This document shows, one piece after another, positions 1 through 5,247 of a stretch of 7,918 nt of DNA. The position numbers and the translations under genes were made by a program. How positions within the stretch are numbered: position 1 is the stretch's first letter; each line of letters opens with the position of its first letter. Source of the stretch: an uncultured Micrococcus sp. (GTDB taxonomy: Bacteria; Actinomycetota; Actinomycetes; Actinomycetales; Micrococcaceae); the NCBI GenBank assembly GCA_946222435.1, contig CAMIOJ010000094.1, positions 1 to 7,918 on the forward strand, written 5' to 3'. The notes beneath the pieces are model-generated. The model did no database searches, was not told the origin of the DNA, and was given only the letters and a program-made list of their open reading frames with translations.

Positions 1-205
1 CCCGCCGCAGCCGGCGCATGAGCGTCCGCCACACCACCTGCCGCATCACGGTGCGCACGGGCAGGTCCAGCCAGACCATCACGGTGGCCCGCTCCAGCAG
101 GATCGGCCGGGCCTTCCCGGCCCCGGGCGTGCCGGCCACGAGCACCGGGGAGGGGTCGAGGCGGGTGGGCGCCGTCGTCGGGAAGCAGGAGGGGCATGCC
201 CCCAT
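1..205 (-). pseudogene. Remnant of a P-loop kinase-like ATPase (FlaR/adenylate-kinase-like), internally deleted and cut by the window edge
   Basis: Reading the minus strand from the ATG at 205 gives an open frame to the window edge. It begins MGACPSCFPTT and carries a Walker A motif GTPGAGK at residues 25-31. That motif is followed almost at once by RPILLERATVMVWLDLP (about 33-49) and an Arg-rich stretch with TVMRQVVWRTLMRRLRR. In actinobacterial AAA/topology-modulation-type kinases, Walker A is followed by Thr/Ser and then by roughly 55-60 residues of nucleotide and substrate-binding region before the conserved 'V-W-L-D-L-P' strand. Here that block is absent and the residue after the Walker Lys is Ala, as expected at a deletion junction. 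The frame is kept across the junction. No good ribosome binding site precedes the ATG. The C-terminal part lies outside the window. Family membership is from motif recall; that it is a non-functional relic is inferred from the missing core. A degraded but expressed short protein cannot be excluded. Confidence 0.55.
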
Positions 206-224
206 TCTGGCCGGAGCACGACGA

Positions 225-262
225 CGGCCGGGTGCCCGTCCGTGCGGAAGGGCACCCGGCCG
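225..262 (-). terminator. Strong hairpin between the two decayed genes
   Basis: CGGCCGGGTGCCC (225-237) pairs perfectly with GGGCACCCGGCCG (250-262), a 13-bp stem. The 12-base loop can add a further 4-bp helix (TCCG/CGGA). It lies 16 bases beyond the stop of the SDR remnant and upstream of the P-loop remnant, so it probably ends SDR transcription. There is no U-tract, which is common for GC-rich actinobacterial terminators. Confidence 0.65.
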
Positions 263-278
263 CGGGGGCGGGTCGGGA

Positions 279-668
279 TCAGACGACCGTGTAGCCGCCG
301 TCCACGAGGTGGTAGCCGCCGGTGATGAACGAGGCCTCGTCCGAGAGGAGGAAGCAGGTCAGGGCGGAGACCTCCGCGGCGGTGCCGAGCCGCTGCATCG
401 GGTGCTTGGCGGCCGTGTAGGCACCGTTGTCCACGGCGAACTTCAGAGGTTCTCGTTGTCCTCGCGGGAGGAGGCGTCCGCCACGAAGGCCACGGCGGTG
501 CCGCCGGCGTCCGTGATCTCCTGGACGACCTTCTCCGCGTTCTTGTGGTTCAGGTCCGACACCACGACCGGCGCCCTTCTTGGCGAGCTCACGGGAGATC
601 GCGGCGCCGATGCCGGAGCCTCCGCCCGTCACGAGGGCGACGCGGTCTGCGAACGGCGTGTGGGCCAT
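279..668 (-). pseudogene. Short-chain dehydrogenase/reductase (SDR), frameshifted and internally deleted
   Basis: The frame starts MAHTPFADRVALVTGGGSGIG, the Rossmann TGxxxGxG cofactor motif of a classical NAD(P)-dependent SDR. Its end, FLLSDEASFITGGYHLVDGGYTVV, is the standard SDR C-terminus. Between them the gene is broken. After KKGA an extra G (about 568-569) shifts the frame: the other frame reads VVVSDLNHKNAEKVVQEITD and on to SSREDNENL, clear SDR sequence. A missing base next to 445 then restores the frame at KFAVD. KFAVD joins directly to NGAYTAAKH, skipping the NNAG motif and the catalytic Ser region. KH then joins directly to PMQRLG, skipping the substrate-loop segment. The catalytic YxxxK (YTAAK) remains. 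Total length is 129 residues against about 250 for the family. A good ribosome binding site (AGGAG, about 9 bases upstream of the ATG at 668) survives. No active enzyme is expected; the original substrate cannot be told. Confidence 0.85.
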
Positions 669-936
669 GGAAGATCACTCCTGTTCTGCCCAGTGCGGGC
701 AGGGGTTCGGGGACGGAGACGGCGGGACGCCCACGTGGCGCCCTCATCTTTCACTCCGCTCTTTCACAGGTGCGGTGGCCAGGGATGCGGGTGATTCCTG
801 CTGATGCTCATCGGATCGTCACATCGGTGCGCGGCTTATCGTGTCCGCCGCGGACCCTACTGTGCAGAACGTGGGCACGAACCCAGTGCCCGCTGACTCG
901 CCAGCATCCTGGTGTGCTTCCTGTCCTGGAGTGACA
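669..936. other. Divergent intergenic region between the SDR remnant and the Ltp lipoprotein
   Basis: I see no convincing gene in these 268 bases. The left end holds the SDR ribosome binding site on the minus strand. On the plus strand a TACTGT at 858-863 fits the actinobacterial -10 pattern TANNNT and would give a leader of about 65 bases before the lipoprotein start, but no good -35 box accompanies it. A plus-strand frame open from 841 is continuous with the lipoprotein, but it would place a non-signal peptide in front of the lipobox, so this stretch is read as untranslated leader. Confidence 0.4.
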
Positions 937-1938
937 ATGACCGTTTCCCGTTCGCCCTTCTTCGTCCTCACCGGTGGTCTGGCCGCCCTCGCCCTGCTCG
1001 CCGGCTGCGCCGATGCGGACACCTCCACCGCCGCGGAGCAGACCTCCGCCGCTCCCTCCTCCGCCTCCCAGACCACCACGGCCACGCCGTCAGCGACCCC
1101 GACGGAGAGCGATTCCGCCGAGTCCGACGCCTCCGCGGAGGCCGCGGCATCCGAGTCCGCCGCCGAGGAGTCGCGCCGTGCCGAGGAGGAGGCAGAGGAG
1201 AAGGCCGCCGCCGAGTCCAGTGCCGCGGCGGAGTCCAGCGCGGCCGCCGAGGCATCCCGTGCGGCGGAGGAGTCCGAGGCCGCACAGAGGGCCGCCGAAG
1301 AGGAGGCCGCTGCCCAGGCCGCCGCCGAGGAGGAGGCGGCGAAGAAGAAGGCGGAGGAGGAGGCCGCTGCCCAGGCCGCCGCCGAGGAGGAGGCGGCGAA
1401 GAAGAAGGCGGAGGAGGAGGCCGCTGCCCAGGCCGCCGAGGAGGCCGCCGGGGCGAAGGCCGAGCAGGAGGCGACGGCGCAGGCGTCTGCCGCCCAGGCC
1501 CCGGCGCAGTCCGTTTCCGGCACGCAGGCGGCGCGCAAGGCGCAGTCCTACCTGGAGTTCATGGGGTTCTCCCGCCAGGGGCTGATCGAGCAGCTGGCCT
1601 ATGACGGCTTCTCTACCACCGAGGCCGGTGCCGCAGTGGACGGGCTCGGCGTGGACTGGGACGCGCAGGCGGTGAAGAAGGCGCAGTCCTACCTGGAGTT
1701 CACCGCGTTCTCCCGATCCGGGCTGATCGAGCAGCTGGCCTATGACGGCTTCACCACGGCCCAGGCCACGCACGGCGTGGACAGCCTGACCGTGGACTAC
1801 ACGGCGCAGGCCGCCAAGAAGGCGCAGTCCTACCTGGAGTTCATGGGGTTCTCCCGCGCTGAGCTCATCGACCAGCTGATGTACGACGGCTTCAGCGCCT
1901 CGCAAGCCGCGGCCGGGGCGAGCGCGGTCGGACTCTGA
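937..1938 (+). CDS. Ltp-family surface lipoprotein with three Ltp repeats and a long Ala/Glu/Lys linker
   Basis: A 333-residue predicted lipoprotein. The start ATG at 937 was chosen because GGAG sits 5 bases upstream and because it gives a short signal peptide with a lipobox: residues 1-24 are MTVSRSPFFVLTGG followed by LAALALLAGC, with Cys24 as the lipidated residue. Residues 25 to about 197 are a low-complexity linker, first Ser/Thr/Ala-rich, then charged Ala/Glu/Lys repeats (two 19-residue units at 121-139 and 140-158 plus a partial third) that probably form a rigid helix or coiled coil. Residues about 198-333 hold three copies of an Ltp domain (core AQSYLEFMGFSR, LIEQLAYDGF) beginning at 202, 249 and 296, an exact 47-residue period. 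The family (host cell surface-exposed lipoprotein, PF07553) is named for Ltp of Streptococcus phage TP-J34, which blocks injection of incoming phage DNA. Chromosomal actinobacterial members are mostly uncharacterised, so an anti-phage or cell-wall role here is inference. The charged linker would carry the domains out through the wall. Confidence 0.88.
   Translation: MTVSRSPFFVLTGGLAALALLAGCADADTSTAAEQTSAAPSSASQTTTATPSATPTESDSAESDASAEAAASESAAEESRRAEEEAEEKAAAESSAAAESSAAAEASRAAEESEAAQRAAEEEAAAQAAAEEEAAKKKAEEEAAAQAAAEEEAAKKKAEEEAAAQAAEEAAGAKAEQEATAQASAAQAPAQSVSGTQAARKAQSYLEFMGFSRQGLIEQLAYDGFSTTEAGAAVDGLGVDWDAQAVKKAQSYLEFTAFSRSGLIEQLAYDGFTTAQATHGVDSLTVDYTAQAAKKAQSYLEFMGFSRAELIDQLMYDGFSASQAAAGASAVGL
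1297..1437 (+). repeat. 57-bp tandem repeat in the lipoprotein linker (two full units and a partial third)
   Basis: Unit 1 (1297-1353) and unit 2 (1354-1410) differ at one base (GAA versus GAG in the first codon). A third copy matches for 27 bases from 1411. Each unit encodes EEEAAAQAAAEEEAAKKKA. Being in frame (19 codons), copy-number change would lengthen or shorten the linker without breaking the protein. Confidence 0.92.
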
Positions 1939-2014
1939 GGTCCGGTTCGGGCCGTGTCGGCTCGAGCGGTGAGGGACGTCGACGCGGTAGCCCTGGCGCC
2001 GGTGTGATGTGCTT

Positions 2015-2022
2015 CATACTCT
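2015..2022 (+). promoter_or_regulatory. Candidate -10 element for leaderless transcription of the SRPBCC gene
   Basis: CATACTCT contains TACTCT (2017-2022), matching the actinobacterial -10 pattern TANNNT. It ends 6 bases before the ATG at 2029, so a transcript would start at or next to the start codon. No Shine-Dalgarno sequence is visible between them, which agrees with a leaderless mRNA. No clear -35 box. Confidence 0.35.
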
Positions 2023-2028
2023 GGGCGC

Positions 2029-2517
2029 ATGGACAACACGGAGACCACCAGGTCAGCGTCGGAGGGCGAGAAGAAGGTCGTGCGGGCCGAGCGGGAGGTG
2101 GCCGCCCCGGCTGCCACGGTGTTCGAGCTGATCGCCGATCCCTCCAAGCAGCCGCAGTGGGACGGGAACGACAACCTCGAGGAGGCGGCCACGGGGCAGC
2201 GGGTCCGGGAGGTGGGGGACATGTTCGTCATGACCCTGACCAACGGCCAGGAGCGCGCCAACGAGGTCGTGGAGTTCGAGGAGGGGCGCCTGATCGCCTG
2301 GAAGCCCTCGCCCATGGGGGAGCCCCAGCCCGGGCACCTGTGGCGGTGGGAGGTCGCCCCCGAGGGAGAGGGCCGGTGCCGTGTGATGCACACCTACGAC
2401 TGGTCCGGCCTCGGTGACGACCCGAAGCGGCAGGCCAAGGCACGGGCGACGACCAGCGAGAACCTGATGGACTCCGTGCTCCGGCTCGCGGGTCTGGCCG
2501 AGGCGCTGCACTCCTGA
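2029..2517 (+). CDS. SRPBCC (START-like/polyketide cyclase-type) family protein
   Basis: A soluble 162-residue protein without signal peptide or membrane segment. Residues about 18-160 fit the SRPBCC/polyketide cyclase-dehydrase fold: an N-terminal strand with the family phrase 'EVAAPAATVFELIADPSKQPQWDG' (broken here as EREVAAPAATVFELIADPSK then QPQWDGND), a middle of alternating strands (RVREVGDMFVMTL, NEVVEFEEGRLIAWKP) and a long C-terminal helix ending LMDSVLRLAGLAEALHS. These folds form a deep hydrophobic pocket that binds lipids, polyketides or other small ligands, and some act as enzymes; no catalytic residue can be named here. The ATG at 2029 has no ribosome binding site but follows a -10-like element closely. 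The gene stands alone, 90 bases after the lipoprotein, and ends before a strong hairpin. Family call is good, ligand unknown. Confidence 0.85.
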   Translation: MDNTETTRSASEGEKKVVRAEREVAAPAATVFELIADPSKQPQWDGNDNLEEAATGQRVREVGDMFVMTLTNGQERANEVVEFEEGRLIAWKPSPMGEPQPGHLWRWEVAPEGEGRCRVMHTYDWSGLGDDPKRQAKARATTSENLMDSVLRLAGLAEALHS

Positions 2518-2539
2518 CCCGAGGACCGCAGACGGCAGA

Positions 2540-2574
2540 GGGCCCCGCCGCCGAGGGAGTCGGCGGCGGGGCCC
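2540..2574. terminator. Perfect 15-bp hairpin, bidirectional terminator between convergent genes
   Basis: GGGCCCCGCCGCCGA (2540-2554) and TCGGCGGCGGGGCCC (2560-2574) are exact reverse complements around a 5-base loop. It sits 22 bases after the SRPBCC stop and 27 bases beyond the stop of the minus-strand gene that ends at 2602, so it can serve both. No T-tract on either side. Confidence 0.8.
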
Positions 2575-2601
2575 CGCGCTGTCACGGGTATCGGTGACAG
2601 A

Positions 2602-3132
2602 TCAGGGGAGATCGACCGTGGTGGGTCCGCCGGAGCCCTTCTTCTCGTCCTTGTTGCGCATCGCGGCGATGGTCTTCACCACGGTGCCGGCGAGGGAGGT
2701 GCCGCCCCAGTAGGTGGCGGTGTCCCCGTGGACCTTGAGCACGATGTTGTCCGGGTTCTCCGGACCGCCGTCCATGAACATGTCCGCGCCCTTGGACCAC
2801 AGGTCCTTCACCACGGCCGCGTCCTCCACCAGAGTGCCCCGGCCAGAGAGGGAGACCCACGCCTTCTTCGAGGAGTAGGCGACGTTCACGCCCGGGTTTG
2901 CGCGGACGTCGTCGGCGACGGCGCTGGTCCTGTCGATGAGGAACAGGACGTCGCCGTCGTCTTCCGCGACCTGGGTGGACAGCGGACGGCTCACCAGGCG
3001 GCCCGTGGTGGCGCACACGGTGGTCAGCATCGCGACGTCCATCTTCTCGATGAGGTCGTGGACCGTCTTCACGTCCTCATCAGAGGTGGAGAGCGTCGGC
3101 TCGTTCAGCATCGGGTTCATGTTCTCAGTCAT
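2602..3132 (-). CDS. Pyridoxamine 5'-phosphate oxidase family protein, general stress protein 26-like
   Basis: A soluble protein of 176 residues from ATG 3132 (MTENMNPMLNEP). It has the split-barrel flavin-binding fold of the general stress protein 26/'Pyrid_ox_like' group (PF16242). Recognisable parts are the helix DVKTVHDLIEKMDVAMLTTV, the strand turn GRLVSRPLSTQV (about 45-56), the strand DGDVLFLIDRTS, the segment VNVAYSSKKAWVSLSGRGTL, and a C-terminal WSKGADMFMDGGPENP and LKVHGDTATYWGG region typical of the group. Family members bind FMN, or F420 in actinobacteria, and are often stress-induced; substrates are generally unknown, and it is not a vitamin B6 biosynthesis enzyme by length and motifs. 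A downstream ATG at 3120 (MNPMLNE) is an alternative start, as neither start has a strong ribosome binding site. The frame continues upstream to 3246, but that part overlaps the divergent gene and is not family-like. Divergent from the TauE gene with a 116-base gap. Confidence 0.88.
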   Translation of the reverse strand: MTENMNPMLNEPTLSTSDEDVKTVHDLIEKMDVAMLTTVCATTGRLVSRPLSTQVAEDDGDVLFLIDRTSAVADDVRANPGVNVAYSSKKAWVSLSGRGTLVEDAAVVKDLWSKGADMFMDGGPENPDNIVLKVHGDTATYWGGTSLAGTVVKTIAAMRNKDEKKGSGGPTTVDLP

Positions 3133-3133
3133 G

Positions 3134-3148
3134 TGCCACACGGTGGCA
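3134..3148 (-). promoter_or_regulatory. Short perfect inverted repeat next to the start codon of the stress-protein gene
   Basis: TGCCAC (3134-3139), a 3-base spacer and GTGGCA (3143-3148) form a perfect 6-bp dyad ending one base upstream of the ATG at 3132. It could be an operator half-site pair or a small hairpin over the translation start. Such short dyads also arise by chance in GC-rich DNA. Confidence 0.25.
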
Positions 3149-3236
3149 GGAGCCCGGCGGGGGAGGCGATGGCTGAGGTGCGCCGCAGCCCAGATCCACG
3201 GGAGACACCCAGGTGGGACGCCGCCGGGTGGTCCGT

Positions 3237-3242
3237 CATACT
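3237..3242 (+). promoter_or_regulatory. Candidate -10 element for leaderless transcription of the TauE-type gene
   Basis: CATACT ends 6 bases before the ATG at 3249 and no ribosome binding site lies between. The same hexamer occurs just upstream of the ATG at 2029. The placement fits a start of transcription at the initiation codon. No clear -35 box. Confidence 0.35.
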
Positions 3243-3248
3243 TCACCC

Positions 3249-4004
3249 ATGGACCTGTTGCCCGCGCTGATCGCCGTCGGCTTCATCGCCCTCGGCGCCA
3301 CCCTGCAGCGGGTCTCGGGCATGGGGGTGGGCATGATCGCCGCCCCGGTGCTGTCCCTGCTGCTCGGCCCGATCGCGGGCGTCACCCTGTCCAACGTGGC
3401 GGCCTCCGTCTCCGCATTCATCCTGTTCCTGCTGCTGCGCCGGCACGTGGACTGGCCGCGGTTCGTCCGTCTCGCCCCGCTGCTGATCGCCGGGTCCTTC
3501 GCGGGCGCCTGGGCCGTGTCCACGCTGGACCTCGGCTGGCTGGAGATCCTGCTCGGGGCCAGCATCCTCATCGCGATCGCCGCCGCACTCGGGCTGCAGA
3601 AGAGGTTCACGCTCACCGGCGACGGAGCGGTCTACGGCTCGGGTGCGGTCGCCGGGTTCATGAACACCACGGCAGGGGTGGCCGGCCCGGCCCTGGCCGT
3701 CTACGCGGTGGCCGCCAAGTGGGAGCAACGCTCCTGGGCCGCCACGCTCCAGCCGATCTTCCTGCTCGCCAACCTCACGTCGATCGGCACCAAGGCCCTC
3801 TTCGGCGCCGCCGTGCCCACGGACGTGCACATCCCGGCGTCCGTCTGGGTCGCGGTGCTGGTGGCTGGGCCCGTCGGCATCGCCGTCGGCACGCGCGTGG
3901 CCCGCCATGTGGACCCCGCCAAGGCGCGCATCCTCGCGCTCTGCATCGCCTCCGCCGGCGGCCTGCTCGCGGTCGTCCGGGGCGTGGGGGAGCTGTTCGG
4001 CTGA
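3249..4004 (+). CDS. TauE/SafE family membrane permease (sulfite exporter-like)
   Basis: A 251-residue integral membrane protein with about seven to eight hydrophobic helices and no cleaved signal peptide. The family (PF01925) has two repeated halves; here the first repeat begins LIAVGFIALGATLQRVSGMGVGMIAAPVLSLLLGPI, whose 'G-A-x-x-Q-R-x-S-G-x-G' is the actinobacterial version of the family's signature. The second half begins at about residue 127 (GAVYGSGAVAGFMNTTAGVAGPALAVY), with the matching G-x-x-x-G-x-x-N-x-x-x-G-x-x-G-P motif. Members move sulfite, taurine-derived sulfonates, sulfoacetate or related anions; which one is carried here cannot be read from sequence, and no sulfur gene neighbours it. 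Length matches the family (about 250), so it appears intact. ATG 3249 has no ribosome binding site but follows a -10-like CATACT. Transcribed alone and convergent with the next minus-strand operon. Confidence 0.9.
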   Translation: MDLLPALIAVGFIALGATLQRVSGMGVGMIAAPVLSLLLGPIAGVTLSNVAASVSAFILFLLLRRHVDWPRFVRLAPLLIAGSFAGAWAVSTLDLGWLEILLGASILIAIAAALGLQKRFTLTGDGAVYGSGAVAGFMNTTAGVAGPALAVYAVAAKWEQRSWAATLQPIFLLANLTSIGTKALFGAAVPTDVHIPASVWVAVLVAGPVGIAVGTRVARHVDPAKARILALCIASAGGLLAVVRGVGELFG

Positions 4005-4070
4005 CCGCCGGTGCCCGTCGGGAGGCGAGGACCGGGCGGGGAGCGAGGCGCGCGGGGCGTCGGGCACTGC

Positions 4071-4090
4071 GGGGCGGCGAGCGCCGCCCC
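4071..4090. terminator. GC-rich hairpin between convergent genes
   Basis: GGGGCGGC (4071-4078) and GCCGCCCC (4083-4090) form a perfect 8-bp stem with a 4-base loop, in the 94-base gap between the TauE stop (4004) and the stop of the minus-strand membrane gene (4099). A longer-range pair GTGCCCG (4011-4017)/CGGGCAC (4061-4067) lies in the same gap. Probably a shared terminator; no T-tract. Confidence 0.5.
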
Positions 4091-4098
4091 TGCCCACG

Positions 4099-4721
4099 TC
4101 AGCGGTGTCCGTGGCGGCCGTGCCGCGTCTGCTGGAACGCCTGCACGGCGACGATCACGAGCATCGCCGCGCCGGCCGCTACGGCCGCGGCCGGACCTGC
4201 GGCGGGCACGCCGAGGACTGTGAGGAGCGCACCGCCGAGCCCGAGGGCGAGCATGGCCCCTCCGATCCACCAGAACACCGGTGCGTGGAAGGCCCGGGCG
4301 AACGGGAGGAAGTGTGCGCCCACGACGGCGGCGACCAGGGAGACCTGCGCCGTGGGGGCGTCGAGGGCCAGCGCGGCCAGGCGGGTGAGCGGCATCAGCA
4401 GGAGCATCGCGACCACGGAGACTCCGTAGACGCGCCCCGCCCCGGGCGCCGGCGGGCGCGGCGCGGCAGGACCCGACGGCAGAACAGGACCGCCACGAGG
4501 GCGAAGACGACCAGGCCGACGGCCACTCCGCGCAACGGCCCCTGTGCCGGTTCGGGGAGTCCGGCGACACCGCCGAAGAGGAAGGCGGCCCCGCCGATGA
4601 TCCCGATGAGACCGCCGGAGACCACCGGGTGGCGCAGGGCGGAGATCCCGCGGACGGGTGCGTGAGCGTCGTGTGTGGTGGCGGACGGCGAACCGTCGAT
4701 CGCGGCGGTGCGCGTCGTCAT
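4099..4721 (-). pseudogene. Six-helix membrane protein split by a frameshift, second gene of the DUF2200 operon
   Basis: From ATG 4721 the frame reads MTTRTAAIDGSPSATTHD, a hydrophilic start, then two membrane helices (about 32-55 and 63-80, ending VFALVAVLFCRR). It then runs into an Arg-rich out-of-frame tail that stops at 4395. A different frame picks up at about 4470 (GPAAPRPPAPGAGRVYGVSVVA) and continues with four more helices (MLLLMPLTRLAAL; TAQVSLVAAVVGAHFLPF; VFWWIGGAMLALGLGGALL; AAVAAGAAMLVIVAVQAF) to the stop at 4099. The span is 623 bases, one short of 208 codons, as expected if a single base was lost near 4471-4480. I do not recognise the family with certainty. Alternatively there are two separate small proteins: a GTG at 4416 has GGAG 5 bases upstream and would give a 105-residue four-helix product. 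A sequencing error is also possible. The start overlaps the DUF2200 stop by ATGA, so translation is coupled. Confidence 0.6.
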
Positions 4722-5059
4722 CGGATCACCTTCTCCACGGCCTTGCCCTTGGCGAGCTCGTCCACGATCTTGTCCAGTTGCCGGATCTGCTTCATCAGGG
4801 GGTCCTGCACCTCCTGGACCTTCACCCCGCACACGCTGCCGGTGATCAGCTGCACCTCGGCGGGCATGCGGGCGGCGGCGAAGAAGTCCGCGAAGGTCGT
4901 CCGCTCCTCCAGGTGACGGGCGAGCTCGTCGGCCTCGAACCCGGTCAGCCACCGGACGACCTCGTCCAGCTCGGCCCGCGTGCGGCCCTTTCGTTCGACC
5001 TTGTCCACGTAGTGCGGGTAGACGTCCGCCACGGCGGTGGTGAAGATGCGGTGCCCCAT
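4718..5059 (-). CDS. DUF2200 domain-containing protein
   Basis: A small soluble protein of 113 residues. It starts MGHRIFTTAVADVYPHYVDK and continues VERKGRTRAELDEVVRWLTG, matching the N-terminal pattern of the DUF2200 family (a conserved 'VYP-Y--K-ERKGRT' and 'WLTG' block). It continues through LEERTTFADFFAAARM and ITGSVCGVKVQEVQDPLMKQ to a charged helical end (LDKIVDELAKGKAVEKVI). Family length is about 115, so it is complete. The function of DUF2200 is unknown; no catalytic motif is evident. The frame stays open upstream to 5257, but the family alignment begins at Met 5059. No Shine-Dalgarno is seen; instead TAGTCT lies 7 bases before the start. Its stop overlaps the start of the downstream membrane gene, forming an operon. 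Divergent from the gene starting at 5248. Confidence 0.88.
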   Translation of the reverse strand: MGHRIFTTAVADVYPHYVDKVERKGRTRAELDEVVRWLTGFEADELARHLEERTTFADFFAAARMPAEVQLITGSVCGVKVQEVQDPLMKQIRQLDKIVDELAKGKAVEKVIR

Positions 5060-5066
5060 GCACGGC

Positions 5067-5072
5067 AGACTA
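5067..5072 (-). promoter_or_regulatory. Candidate -10 element for leaderless transcription of the DUF2200 gene
   Basis: On the minus strand TAGTCT (TANNNT pattern) ends 7 bases before the ATG at 5059, and the intervening bases have no ribosome binding site. No convincing -35 box upstream. Confidence 0.35.
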
Positions 5073-5247
5073 CGGGAGAAGGGTCGCGCGACGGGGCAGG
5101 TCGAGCCCGCCACGTCCGGTCGCGCGCAGGATCCGACCGTGCCTGCGGCCGCCGCGCCGCCCCCGGGCGCCGTGAAGGGGCAGTGTGGGGGTTCGCCCTG
5201 GGCGTGGCCTATGGCGGAAGTCGAGACTGACCGGGGAGAATGGCTCC

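Noticed and set aside
18..794. Long plus-strand open frame across the first 800 bases
   Set aside because: It lies antisense to the SDR and P-loop remnants, is Arg/Gly-rich and resembles no family; long chance frames are expected at this GC content.
841..936. Extended N-terminus of the lipoprotein from the GTG at 841
   Set aside because: It would bury the signal peptide behind 32 residues, and the ATG at 937 has a good ribosome binding site.
1297..1437. Possible CRISPR-like array
   Set aside because: The units are contiguous, in-frame coding repeats without spacers.
912..1905. Several long Arg/Pro/Gly-rich or Ala/Ser-rich frames on both strands over the lipoprotein gene
   Set aside because: They are shifted or antisense readings of the repetitive GAG/GCC linker; only the frame from 937 has a lipobox and Ltp domains.
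3133..3246. Longer start for the stress flavoprotein
   Set aside because: The extension overlaps the divergent promoter region and is not family-like.
5117..5140. CGGTCG/CGACCG inverted pair in the gap before the DinB-like gene
   Set aside because: Only 6 bp per arm with an 11-base spacer in very GC-rich DNA; not distinguishable from chance.
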